This document shows positions 37,765-44,335 of a stretch of DNA of 45,703 bases, one piece after another (position 1 is the stretch's first letter; the number at the start of each line of letters is the position of its first letter). The translations under genes and the position numbers were made by a program. Source of the DNA: a virus. The stretch lies in IMG/VR virus record IMGVR_UViG_3300042691_009163, positions 1 to 45,703 of that record; one strand, given 5' to 3'. Below the pieces are notes generated by a model. That model saw nothing but the letters and a program-made list of their open reading frames with translations. It did no database searches and had not been told where the DNA came from.

Positions 37765-37785
37765 TACGCATATATTTATCTCTTA
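37765..37785. repeat. 21-base direct repeat, copy 1 (contains late promoter)
   Basis: An exact 21-base sequence, TACGCATATATTTATCTCTTA plus its copy at 38537-38557, is identical at both sites. Each copy carries a minus-strand GATAAATA and lies just in front of a gene start. Repetition of a whole promoter block suggests duplication or strong selection. Confidence 0.8.
37773..37780 (-). promoter_or_regulatory. T4-type late promoter (GATAAATA)
   Basis: GATAAATA on the minus strand, one base from the T4 late consensus, 27 bases before the ATG at 37745. It lies immediately behind the stop codon of the preceding gene (37783-37785). Confidence 0.6.
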
Positions 37786-38031
37786 TTTCTTGTCTTCGAA
37801 CCCACCGCCATCCATAGATATTGTAACAACTTCTGTTACCTGACTGCGTTTAAGCTCGTTAAACAGCGTTTCGTAGTCTTTATTAAGTTTATCCATACAC
37901 TCTGCTAATGCTAGACTTAACATTCGAGCTTGTTGTATAGATAACTTAATTTCTTTAGATTGATTTGATTCAGCACTTCTTACTTGTTGAATAAATTGTG
38001 TAAAAGGTGTTAAATTAATTTGATTTTGCAT
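37783..38031 (-). CDS. Small helical protein of unknown function
   Basis: An 82-residue product, overlapping the preceding gene by 17 bases. It is almost wholly predicted alpha-helical (FTQFIQQVRSAESNQSKEIK; LSIQQARMLSLALAECMDKL; YETLFNELKRSQ) and ends in a glycine/acidic tail. It may form a coiled coil or a small DNA- or protein-binding helical bundle. No catalytic residues. It probably shares the transcript of the 159-residue gene and ends just before a late promoter. Function not recognised. Confidence 0.6.
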   Translation of the reverse strand: MQNQINLTPFTQFIQQVRSAESNQSKEIKLSIQQARMLSLALAECMDKLNKDYETLFNELKRSQVTEVVTISMDGGGFEDKK

Positions 38032-38494
38032 TAGACAATACCTGTTTCATTTCAAATTCTGTTTTAAACGGTCCTTTATACGGATAACGTTCAATAGTGA
38101 TAAGTTTAGGACAATGGCTCTTAACCCATCCTTTATCAAATTTAATTATATAATAACCAGCACAATATAAACTTTGACTAGCATTTGATTTTGTAAACAA
38201 AGGAAGTCGACGTTGAACATCATACATGGGATTATATGGTTTACAACTTGTGGGGTAACCATGGCATTCGTTTGGTTCCGCCGCTGTAACTTTTACTTTG
38301 GTATTTTTTAAAAAAAAGTCCTTGCCAAATTCTTTAGTGAGATCGTCTTTTTTATTAAACATTACCTCACCATTAGTACTGCTTAAAATAAATTTGTTAT
38401 TTTCTTTTTTGTGTAGTGTGGCAATCTTAGTACCGTTTTCTTCAACGATCCAAAATTTTCCATCTACGATAGGTTTTGCATGTATCTCTGTCAT
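38015..38494 (-). CDS. Conserved-type phage protein of unknown function
   Basis: A 159-residue product. The first 70 residues form a beta-rich domain (GKFWIVEENGTKIATLHK, KFILSSTNGEVMF), then a Cys-containing stretch NECHGYPTSCKPYNP near residue 76, and a C-terminal part with SLYCAGYYIIKFDKGWVKSH. Four cysteines and several histidines could bind metal or form disulfides, but no known zinc pattern is obvious. I associate this layout with hypothetical proteins of T4-like marine phages. Two promoters lie upstream: a TTGACA promoter and a GATAAATA late promoter. Function not known. Confidence 0.65.
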   Translation of the reverse strand: MTEIHAKPIVDGKFWIVEENGTKIATLHKKENNKFILSSTNGEVMFNKKDDLTKEFGKDFFLKNTKVKVTAAEPNECHGYPTSCKPYNPMYDVQRRLPLFTKSNASQSLYCAGYYIIKFDKGWVKSHCPKLITIERYPYKGPFKTEFEMKQVLSNAKSN

Positions 38495-38536
38495 TTTAGT
38501 CCCCTAATACTAGGCCCTGACGGCACCTTAGTAATG

Positions 38537-38557
38537 TACGCATATATTTATCTCTTA
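38537..38557. repeat. 21-base direct repeat, copy 2 (contains late promoter)
   Basis: The second exact copy of the 21-base block found at 37765-37785. Here it overlaps the end and stop codon of the 52-residue gene. The shared part extends 5 bases beyond the octamer on one side and 8 on the other, more than a promoter hexamer alone would need. Confidence 0.8.
38545..38552 (-). promoter_or_regulatory. T4-type late promoter (GATAAATA)
   Basis: GATAAATA on the minus strand, about 50 bases before the ATG at 38494. The TAA stop codon of the 52-residue gene is contained in the octamer. Confidence 0.6.
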
Positions 38558-38706
38558 AAAAAGCTCTTGATCCACTGTACTAGGTTATAGTATCTAAAGT
38601 GGTAATCTGTCAACATAGGTGTACGATGAGGACAACGGCCTTGCATCCAATCGCATCCAACACCGTAGTCTTTAATTTCTAAGCCGCAAGCATTACATTT
38701 GTTCAT
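38548..38706 (-). CDS. 52-residue Cys-rich (zinc-ribbon-like) protein
   Basis: A short frame that starts with an ATGA overlap (4 bases) behind the 163-residue gene. It begins NKCNACGLEIKDYGVG and continues CDWMQGRCPHRTP, so there are four cysteines in a CxxC...C...CPH arrangement within the first 30 residues, as in small zinc-binding proteins. The rest is Tyr/Trp-rich and ends in basic residues (KSFFKR). It fills an otherwise empty 190-base gap exactly. Likely function is nucleic-acid or protein binding, by inference. The same stretch also carries promoter sequences for the next gene. Confidence 0.65.
   Translation of the reverse strand: MNKCNACGLEIKDYGVGCDWMQGRCPHRTPMLTDYHFRYYNLVQWIKSFFKR
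38584..38613 (-). promoter_or_regulatory. Possible sigma-70 promoter within the 52-residue gene
   Basis: TTGACA (38608-38613), 18-base spacer, TATAAC (38584-38589) on the minus strand: exact -35 and five of six in the -10. It would give the 159-residue gene an early start in addition to the late promoter downstream. It lies inside coding sequence, so chance is possible. Confidence 0.45.
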
Positions 38707-39194
38707 TCTTCATCCTTAAAGTCGGTGACATTACCATCTTTGTCGGCAATAATAATTTTTACAGTTTCGCCATCGGCATTTTGAATTTCAATAGGACCCC
38801 AGATCCACATTTCTGTATCATTCTGTATCCAACCTTCGTCTTCTAGTGCGTAAAAACCTTCTTCTTCGATAAGTTCTTCTAGACGCTCACGTTCGTCATC
38901 ATCCATGTTCTCAGGCCAATCTGTATCTTCCCAGCAACCGTCCCATGTTTCAATAAGTTCCACATCCTCAATATTTGGACCTGGAAAATTATACATGTCA
39001 ACACTGTCTTTACTACCATCACCACCTGGTACATAGTCAAATTCGAACTCTGGCATATTGTCGTCAGAAGTGGTAACATTCCAGCTTCCTGATCGCCAGC
39101 CAGTTTTGCGAACAATTTCCATACCGTCTTTAGAATAATGTTCATGTTCTTCTATAGACTTTTTATAGTGAGTTCTTACAATCCAGATTGCCAT
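38703..39194 (-). CDS. Strongly acidic protein of unknown function
   Basis: A 163-residue product; ATG 39194 is chosen because AGGAG lies just upstream and the protein then begins AIWIVRTHYKKSIEEHEHY, while an extended start at 39254 would overlap the exonuclease gene by about 60 bases. It is rich in Asp, Glu and Trp (WDGCWEDTDWPENMDDDER, LEELIEEEGFYALEDEGW). Such acidic, aromatic proteins may mimic DNA or act as inhibitors of DNA-binding proteins, but that is only a suggestion from charge. It starts one base after the flap exonuclease stop and couples to the 52-residue gene. Confidence 0.6.
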   Translation of the reverse strand: MAIWIVRTHYKKSIEEHEHYSKDGMEIVRKTGWRSGSWNVTTSDDNMPEFEFDYVPGGDGSKDSVDMYNFPGPNIEDVELIETWDGCWEDTDWPENMDDDERERLEELIEEEGFYALEDEGWIQNDTEMWIWGPIEIQNADGETVKIIIADKDGNVTDFKDEE

Positions 39195-39195
39195 T

Positions 39196-40182
39196 TTATT
39201 CTCCTTGATATTTTGCTTGAAATGGTTCAGCATATTGCTGAATATTATCAGCAATCTTTTTCATATCCCAAGTATTGCAAAATTTAAGCATACGAATACC
39301 AACTTGTGTAACATCTTTTGGAATACAGTCTACTTCAATAGTTTTGTTTATGAGTTCTTTAATGTCGCTGGGTTGAGCTTTTAGATCAACTAACGTAACA
39401 TTACGGTTATAATCTTCTAACACACGATGTTCTTGTCCATTGTGGTCAACCCATCTCTGCAGCATGAGATTGTTCCACGCAAATCCTTTGCTTTTACGAT
39501 CTTCGAACGCTTCAGTAAGACCCACTTTGTTTTTTGTGCCTTTAACACGCACACCTGGATACGCTGAGAAGACATTATCACTGGTATCACCACGCATACA
39601 TTTTTCAAACAAGAGCCATTCTGGATTGGGAACGACTTTATCTTCGCCTGTTTTTTTGTCTTTGACACGTTTACCTTTTGCATCAAAAATTCCTTCATGA
39701 GTAATATGATGCTCTTGAACACCGTTATACTGACTTACATTTGGCGCAATTAACTGATAAAAGTCGCTGTCTGTTGAAATAATAACATGATTTGCTTTTG
39801 GATGATTTTGAATAAATCCAGCAATTAAGTCATCAGCTTCTAACTGTGGATGATGCAATACAGTACAATTAGTCTTTTCTTGAATAAAGTTTTTAAACTC
39901 GTCAAATGCTTCCCAGAACAATTTATCTTCTTCTTGTTCTTTTATAGTCATTGCCGCACGAGTTTCTTGTCTGTTGGCTTTATAAGGTTTATAAAAGTCC
40001 TTACGCCAGCTACGACCTTCGAGACAGAATACTACGTGACTACCATTAAAATCATTCCATGCTTTTTTAATACTGTTAAAAGTAATATGAAAAGCCATGC
40101 CTAACTTAATGTCAGCACTGCCTTGAACTACGTGTCTAGCACGAAAAAATGTATTGGCTGTATCAACCAAAATGTATGTCAT
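39196..40182 (-). CDS. 5'-3' flap exonuclease, T4 RNase H-like (PIN/FEN family)
   Basis: This enzyme removes RNA primers and 5' flaps in lagging-strand replication. The 328-residue product carries the acidic metal-site ladder of the family: D7 in ILVDTAN, the RKDFYKPYKANR basic arch segment near residues 60-71, LEADDLIAGF with E115, D117 and D118, and ISTDSDFYQL with D138 and D140. GDTSDNVFSAYPGV near residue 200 is the helix-hairpin-helix start typical of FEN enzymes. Length is that of T4 RNase H (about 305) plus a little. It overlaps the oxygenase gene by 4 bases. Confidence in family is high; whether it is the sole replication RNase H is not shown. Confidence 0.9.
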   Translation of the reverse strand: MTYILVDTANTFFRARHVVQGSADIKLGMAFHITFNSIKKAWNDFNGSHVVFCLEGRSWRKDFYKPYKANRQETRAAMTIKEQEEDKLFWEAFDEFKNFIQEKTNCTVLHHPQLEADDLIAGFIQNHPKANHVIISTDSDFYQLIAPNVSQYNGVQEHHITHEGIFDAKGKRVKDKKTGEDKVVPNPEWLLFEKCMRGDTSDNVFSAYPGVRVKGTKNKVGLTEAFEDRKSKGFAWNNLMLQRWVDHNGQEHRVLEDYNRNVTLVDLKAQPSDIKELINKTIEVDCIPKDVTQVGIRMLKFCNTWDMKKIADNIQQYAEPFQAKYQGE

Positions 40183-40754
40183 TTGTAATATTCCATATCT
40201 GCAGCAAAAACAAATCGGTACTCATCAGAGTCTGTGATACCGGGCCTATGCCACAGTTTACTAGGATATACGTTCCAAGTCAAGTTGTTTGGTTTTAAGA
40301 AAAAGGTATCGTTAAACTTTGGATAATCCATTGCAAATTCGGTACCTGTAACATCTGGGTTTGAAGTAACCGGAATGTATACATACCAAACACCGCTTAA
40401 GGTGTCGGTAGTGTCGTTGTTATTGTTGATATGATGATTGTGCCACATGTTATTTCGATCTTCACAATCTTTGGCACTTGTCATGAAAACCCAGCTCATT
40501 ATATTTTTAATTCGAACTTCTCGACCCAAAAACATAAAACACGAATATATAAAACTTTGACGCATTTTAAGAAAGACTGGTTCAGGTCTTGCAAACAAAT
40601 TTTGTTTGGTTTGAAATTTAGGACTATTTGTAAAGTATTCGCCAGAATCAATTATTTTTTTAGAGACACGCATGATCTCTTTGTTGTCATCTTGATTTAT
40701 CAAAGATGAAAAATCGTATTGATCTATGTATTCGTTATTTTCTACAATTTTCAT
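40179..40754 (-). CDS. 2-oxoglutarate/Fe(II)-dependent oxygenase
   Basis: A 191-residue product. The pattern HNHH (H105, H107, H108) followed by LSGVWYVYIPVT and then WNVYPSKLWHRPGITDSDEYR matches the phage-type oxygenase family with an HxH motif, an SGVYY strand, distal His (H169) and an Arg (R180) for 2-oxoglutarate. Such enzymes hydroxylate proteins, nucleic acids or small molecules. It lies beside the flap nuclease and an unknown coiled-coil gene, two genes from QueE, so modification of DNA or of a 7-deazaguanine intermediate is conceivable, but no substrate can be read from the sequence. It shares 4-base overlaps with both neighbours. Confidence 0.75.
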   Translation of the reverse strand: MKIVENNEYIDQYDFSSLINQDDNKEIMRVSKKIIDSGEYFTNSPKFQTKQNLFARPEPVFLKMRQSFIYSCFMFLGREVRIKNIMSWVFMTSAKDCEDRNNMWHNHHINNNNDTTDTLSGVWYVYIPVTSNPDVTGTEFAMDYPKFNDTFFLKPNNLTWNVYPSKLWHRPGITDSDEYRFVFAADMEYYK

Positions 40755-41206
40755 TCTATGGATGCTTTTCCGCCAGCAAGTTTAGTTACGTTGATAAACC
40801 CTGCACCTACACGTTCAGGCTCTGATATGCCTTCTTCAGCTAACATATTTCTTGCTAAATCTCTAAACCAACGATCAACAATTTCTTCGTCCGGATCACC
40901 GTCAAATCCGTATCCTGATTTTTTAAGTTCAGTGATAAAGTGTTCGTTCCAATCTAATTCAAAGAAACCATTGCGTACATTATCTTTGTTTACTTTAGTA
41001 TCTAATACAGCTACCCACGGTTCGCCTTTTTTAGTAGCACGATCTTTAGGACTAAGTTTTGCTAGTTCTTCTGCTTGCCTTGCTTTTTCGGCTTCTCGCA
41101 TAGCTTCAGCAGCTCGTTCTACAGCTTCTTTTTCTAGTTGCTCGGCTTTAGCTTTAGCTTCTTCAATTTTATCAATACCAAAGATTTTTTTAATAAATTG
41201 TTTCAT
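40751..41206 (-). CDS. Coiled-coil protein of unknown function
   Basis: A 151-residue product from ATG 41206, which forms a TAATG junction with the queE stop; an earlier GTG at 41218 is possible but less likely. Residues about 8-55 are a long charged coiled coil (KAEQLEKEAVERAAEAMREA). The C-terminal half is a small domain with ELDWNEHFITELKKSGYGF, DPDEEIVDRWFRDLARNML and GAGFINVTKL. No enzyme motif. Similar proteins occur in T4-like marine phages in my memory but without a function. It is coupled in translation to queE and to the oxygenase gene. Confidence 0.65.
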   Translation of the reverse strand: MKQFIKKIFGIDKIEEAKAKAEQLEKEAVERAAEAMREAEKARQAEELAKLSPKDRATKKGEPWVAVLDTKVNKDNVRNGFFELDWNEHFITELKKSGYGFDGDPDEEIVDRWFRDLARNMLAEEGISEPERVGAGFINVTKLAGGKASIE

Positions 41207-42063
41207 TATGTTCCCCACTCATTTTTAAATAATGGTACTTGTAGCCTGTCGCTGTAGCGCAATCCGTTTTTCATCGCAAGCTCTGCTACACGACGATTAT
41301 TTAGGGTGTACACACTTTCAACACCTCCAACAGGCATAAGATAAACAGGGCCTGTAAAACCGTTTTCGCGATAGATATCTGCGGTTTCAATTGCTTCTTC
41401 TGCATCTTCTTCTGTTGCTATAACAAACTTAAGATATGTGTAGCCAACGTCTTGATATGAACAAACAATTTCTGGCCGGATAGCCTCATGCCTTGCTTCA
41501 CCGCTACAGCTTAGTTTAGCACTGACACTAAATGTAATTTCTCTATTTTTATCAAAGTCTGGCATTTGCCATTGTATTAAATAATCTTTAAATTCTTCTG
41601 TTAATTCTTGAGTTCCGTTTGTTTCAAACGTAATTTCTTTTAAATCTGCCATTTTAGGATGACTTAACAAATCAGGATAAGCACGTTGCCAACCTAGTAA
41701 CGGTTCACCGCCTGTAATAACTAAGTGTTCGTCTTCCCACTTTTTGTAGGGCAATATCTCCGCAATTCTATCTGCGATGGCGTCTGTTGTAAGCATAGGA
41801 CTAAGGTCCTTAAAACGTGGGTCCCAACTAGCATAACTATCGCAACCAGTAGATACCAATGGAAGTTCTTCATACTGTTTAAATTCTGAAATTCTGTTTG
41901 CTATTGCTTCAACTTCTGTGCTCAATTGACCTTTAGGCATACCAAAGCCAGCGCACTTAAAGTTGCAACCAAATGTACGTAAGAAAACAGACGGAACACC
42001 CATGTACCGTCCTTCGCCTTGTACGCTATAAAATAATTCTGCTATTTTAATTTTACTCATCAT
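41206..42063 (-). CDS. queE: 7-carboxy-7-deazaguanine synthase QueE (radical SAM)
   Basis: QueE converts carboxy-tetrahydropterin into 7-carboxy-7-deazaguanine. The 285-residue product opens AELFYSVQGEGRYMGVPSVF, the usual QueE start, and has ITGGEPLLGWQ, the radical-SAM glycine-rich motif, and EITFETNGTQEL. The iron-sulfur cluster motif is unusual: C-x3-C in TFGCNFKCAGFG, but the third cysteine (TGCDSYASWD) follows only after 36 residues instead of two, so an insertion splits the motif. The C-terminal half (KFVIATEEDAEEAI, YLMPVGGV) also fits QueE. It starts at ATG 42063 or 42060. In phages it feeds 7-deazaguanine DNA modification; FolE is encoded nearby. Confidence 0.92.
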   Translation of the reverse strand: MMSKIKIAELFYSVQGEGRYMGVPSVFLRTFGCNFKCAGFGMPKGQLSTEVEAIANRISEFKQYEELPLVSTGCDSYASWDPRFKDLSPMLTTDAIADRIAEILPYKKWEDEHLVITGGEPLLGWQRAYPDLLSHPKMADLKEITFETNGTQELTEEFKDYLIQWQMPDFDKNREITFSVSAKLSCSGEARHEAIRPEIVCSYQDVGYTYLKFVIATEEDAEEAIETADIYRENGFTGPVYLMPVGGVESVYTLNNRRVAELAMKNGLRYSDRLQVPLFKNEWGT

Positions 42064-42274
42064 CTTGTTCCAAATATTGTGTTATTTGATCTTCTGCATC
42101 AATATAACTTTCTGCATATACATCAAATGTAGCGACACCATTTTTTATGTGAATATCAAATGGCACACGACCGTTTGGAATCCAATTTTCTGGCACATCT
42201 CTTTTAATTTGAAATTTCTGCATAGATTTCATTTTTCTAAAAAGTTCATCTGCTATGTCTTTAGCTGTATTCAT
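42053..42274 (-). CDS. Small protein of unknown function, upstream of queE
   Basis: A 73-residue product. It starts with a helical DIADELFRKMKSMQKFQIKR segment and continues NWIPNGRVPFDIHIKNGVAT, then an acidic tail. It overlaps queE by 11 bases and the 126-residue gene by 4, so all are translated together. No enzyme motif or metal site. The beta hairpin FDIHIKNGVATFDV could form a small SH3-like or RNA-binding fold, but this is speculative. Confidence 0.55.
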   Translation of the reverse strand: MNTAKDIADELFRKMKSMQKFQIKRDVPENWIPNGRVPFDIHIKNGVATFDVYAESYIDAEDQITQYLEQDDE

Positions 42275-42651
42275 TCACAGTCTCCTTGTTCTGCTAGTTT
42301 AGCAGTAGCAGATTTTTCTTTGCGTTCTTGTTTGAACTTTTTTACATCATCGATAGCATTCAAGAGTGTATGTGCATAATTAAAAGCACTTTGTTCTTTT
42401 AGACAGATTGCCGATTCTGTATCAACATAACCTTTTCGTAACAAAGTCCAGATATGTTGCCATCGTGCCTTTGACCAAAAGTTTGTTCTAGTTGTAGTAT
42501 AAACAGTGACTACTACATTATGATCGTCTGCTTCAATCCAAACGTTATGGTCACAATCTGGATTAGAACATTCGCAAGTTACACGATAAGTTTTAGTATC
42601 GCCCCAATCGTTTGTTTTTAAAATACCTTCTGCTGGAATTTGAATTTTCAT
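42271..42651 (-). CDS. Protein of unknown function with Cys/His cluster
   Basis: A 126-residue product. It contains CECSNPDCDHNVWIEADDH near residues 26-44, a C-x-C-x4-C-x-H cluster that may bind zinc or form a folding core, followed by a beta segment VVVTVYTTTRTNFW and a helical C-terminal half (ALNYAHTLL-like helix and KKFKQERKEKSATAKLAE basic stretch). It overlaps neighbours by 4 bases. The basic helical tail suggests nucleic-acid contact. Function not recognised. Confidence 0.6.
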   Translation of the reverse strand: MKIQIPAEGILKTNDWGDTKTYRVTCECSNPDCDHNVWIEADDHNVVVTVYTTTRTNFWSKARWQHIWTLLRKGYVDTESAICLKEQSAFNYAHTLLNAIDDVKKFKQERKEKSATAKLAEQGDCE

Positions 42652-42869
42652 TGCATTGTAGGCCTTTCAAAAGTTTTGACTTGACTTCTATGTGCAGAAA
42701 TACTGTCTACCATAAGATTGTATTCTTCATCATTCATAGAAGTTTTATATATTGATAATGCTTGTGTCATCATAATTGCCGCAACAGCCATTGGGTTATG
42801 ATCTGAACACATTTGTTGTGTAAATTCTAAATAGTTATCGTATAGTTCTTGTAATTGATTATCGTTCAT
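42648..42869 (-). CDS. Small helical protein of unknown function, behind folE
   Basis: A 73-residue product that starts on an ATGA overlap with folE. It is predicted mostly helical (LQELYDNYLEFTQQMCSDH; MAVAAIMMTQALSIYKTS; YNLMVDSISAHRSQ). The Met/Ala-rich middle is amphipathic, not clearly transmembrane. No functional motif. Coupling to folE suggests shared expression only. Confidence 0.55.
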   Translation of the reverse strand: MNDNQLQELYDNYLEFTQQMCSDHNPMAVAAIMMTQALSIYKTSMNDEEYNLMVDSISAHRSQVKTFERPTMQ

Positions 42870-43708
42870 CGCGGTGCAAACTCCTGTTGCATTTTAATAT
42901 TATCCATAAATTCTTTCTTAGTACCCATATCATCTTTAAAAGCACCTTTAAGTACAGTAGTCTGTGTTAGACTAGAATGTGCCATAATACCACGATTCTC
43001 ACAGCAACCGTGTGTTGCCTGAATATATACACCTAGATCTTTTGCTCCTGTCGCACGTTCAATTTCTCTAGCAATGTCGTTGCAGAGTTCTTCTTGTAGA
43101 GTTCCTCGACGGGCACACCATTGTGCAATACGTGTGTATTTAGATAAGCCAATAAGTTTTTGAGCCGCAATGATACCAATGTAAGCAACACCAGTAACAG
43201 GCTGATGATGATGGCTACACATAGAACGAAGCTCGCTGCGTACAACCAACATGCCTTCGTAGCGGTCCTCCGAATCATTTGGAAACGCTGTTGCGTCTGG
43301 CTTCGGTTCATATCGCCCTGCCATAATTTCGTTGAAGTACATTTTAGCTAGGCGACGTGCTGTGCCTTGACTATTAGGATCGTTTTCACGATCAATTAAC
43401 AGTCTGTCTAATACAGTTTCAAAAGCATCGGTAGCTTCGTCAATTAGCTGTTCTTTCATTCTTTCGTCAAGAATATACTCACTGATATTATCTCCAGCCC
43501 AGAAACGTTTTTTATCACGTTTCATTTTAAAACGAATAGCATCTGCTAGATAAGTTTCTTCGTATCCTTTATCGCTCATCATTTCGCCGGCTTTTACATA
43601 AACTTTTTGCGGCAAAGGTACGTATTTGTCTTCAAATGTTTCTGGAACAAATTCTTTATCAACCGGTGTGTTGATAATAGGATCTGGTTTAAATTCTGCT
43701 TTTGTCAA
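42866..43708 (-). CDS. folE: GTP cyclohydrolase I FolE (TTG start)
   Basis: FolE opens GTP to dihydroneopterin triphosphate, the first step towards folate and 7-deazaguanines. The C-terminal domain has SMCSHHHQPVTGVAYIG (zinc ligand C164 with H166/H167), LIGLSKYTRIAQWCARRG, then ATHGCCENRGI with the second zinc Cys at 235 and SSLTQTTVLKGAF. At 280 residues it is longer than the usual 190-220; the extra lies in an N-terminal helical region of about 90 residues of unknown role. The first codon is TTG, placed 6-7 bases after a GGAG site; no better start is in frame. A sigma-70-like promoter lies upstream at 43750-43778. It heads the run of genes leading to queE. Confidence 0.93.
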   Translation of the reverse strand: MTKAEFKPDPIINTPVDKEFVPETFEDKYVPLPQKVYVKAGEMMSDKGYEETYLADAIRFKMKRDKKRFWAGDNISEYILDERMKEQLIDEATDAFETVLDRLLIDRENDPNSQGTARRLAKMYFNEIMAGRYEPKPDATAFPNDSEDRYEGMLVVRSELRSMCSHHHQPVTGVAYIGIIAAQKLIGLSKYTRIAQWCARRGTLQEELCNDIAREIERATGAKDLGVYIQATHGCCENRGIMAHSSLTQTTVLKGAFKDDMGTKKEFMDNIKMQQEFAPR

Positions 43709-43749
43709 TTTATTCTCCGAGTTAGGGCGGTGGATCGCCTTATTTGTTA

Positions 43750-43778
43750 AGTATACACTTTATTTAGGTTTTTGTAAA
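43750..43778 (-). promoter_or_regulatory. Sigma-70-like promoter for folE
   Basis: On the minus strand: TTTACA (43773-43778), 17-base spacer, TATACT (43750-43755), each five of six. A CTAAATA-like late element (CCTAAATA) lies in the spacer. The -35 overlaps the end of the preceding gene. The leader to folE is about 40 bases. Confidence 0.6.
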
Positions 43779-43984
43779 TCTTTTTGAAAATTTTGTGCTC
43801 GAGCTTGACGACACGCTTGGCGCATTTCGTTTGTAAAATCTGGACTAATTTCACTCCAAGTACAGTCAATTTTAATGCCGTCGCCTTTTTTTGGAGCAAA
43901 GAAAAACATCACTAAGAAAGCAAAAATAGCGGCTACTATTACTACCCCAATTTCTATATTCTCTCTGAGAGTAGAATCTTGCAT
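43760..43984 (-). CDS. Small single-pass membrane protein
   Basis: A 74-residue product with a clear membrane helix at about residues 11-30 (IEIGVVIVAAIFAFLVMFFF), followed by a short basic turn PKKGDG and a soluble tail containing WSEISPDFTNEMRQACRQA. The N-terminus is short and probably outside. Such small phage membrane proteins may act in lysis, superinfection exclusion or membrane anchoring; nothing here decides which. It overlaps the preceding gene by 31 bases. The two Cys in the tail may form a disulfide. Confidence 0.65.
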   Translation of the reverse strand: MQDSTLRENIEIGVVIVAAIFAFLVMFFFAPKKGDGIKIDCTWSEISPDFTNEMRQACRQARAQNFQKDLQKPK

Positions 43985-44172
43985 AAATCTGCGTCCTTTT
44001 TATTTTTAAAAGTAAAACTCATAAAATCGTGATTGGGTTTTGATTCGTATCTGTCACCAGGCAATCCAAATACTTCTAAAACCATGGCACAAGTTTCGTT
44101 CCACCAAAAACCATTTTGGTTATCCCATAATACAGTTATAGTGCAATCAGGATTTTTGTTCACGTTGCTCAT
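43954..44172 (-). CDS. Small protein of unknown function
   Basis: A 72-residue product. It has a Trp-rich TVLWDNQNGFWWNETCAMVL segment and a beta-prone C-terminal half with YESKPNHDFMSFTFKNKKDA. The overall pattern resembles a small sensor-like or RAM-type alpha/beta fold. No catalytic motif. It overlaps the 62-residue gene by 26 bases and the membrane protein by 31, so the three are a compact block. Function not recognised. Confidence 0.55.
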   Translation of the reverse strand: MSNVNKNPDCTITVLWDNQNGFWWNETCAMVLEVFGLPGDRYESKPNHDFMSFTFKNKKDADLCKILLSERI

Positions 44173-44335
44173 TTTTTAGCACTCTTATTTCGTCTTCCAG
44201 ATAGTTTTTATATTCGCTCAAGACTTCAAACTTTCGACTTGCATCTCCTTGCGATTGCAATTCTCGCATGTCTTCTTCAACTTTAATTAGTTTTTCTTTT
44301 AATGCTTGAATAGTCAATTCGCTTTCTGAAGTCAT
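44147..44335 (-). CDS. Short coiled-coil protein
   Basis: A 62-residue, highly charged protein predicted to be one long helical coil (LTIQALKEKLIKVEEDMREL; FEVLSEYKNYLEDEIRVLKN). It has no hydrophobic segment or Cys. It overlaps the membrane gene at its start by 4 bases. Its likely role is oligomerisation or binding to a partner, perhaps its neighbour, but sequence gives no more. Confidence 0.55.
   Translation of the reverse strand: MTSESELTIQALKEKLIKVEEDMRELQSQGDASRKFEVLSEYKNYLEDEIRVLKNEQREQKS

Noticed and set aside
41207-41218. GTG at 41218 as start of the coiled-coil gene
   Set aside because: The ATG at 41206 makes the usual TAATG junction with queE and keeps all of the recognisable protein.
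40719-41228. 169-residue open frame on the plus strand opposite the coiled-coil gene
   Set aside because: It is the antisense of a charged Glu/Ala/Lys coiled coil, giving a Ser/Phe/Leu-rich product; no start signal and no coupling to plus-strand genes.
43726-43739. Short hairpin GGCG-GTGGAT-CGCC before folE
   Set aside because: Only four base pairs in the stem; no T-run and no match to a preQ1 or folate riboswitch that I can see.
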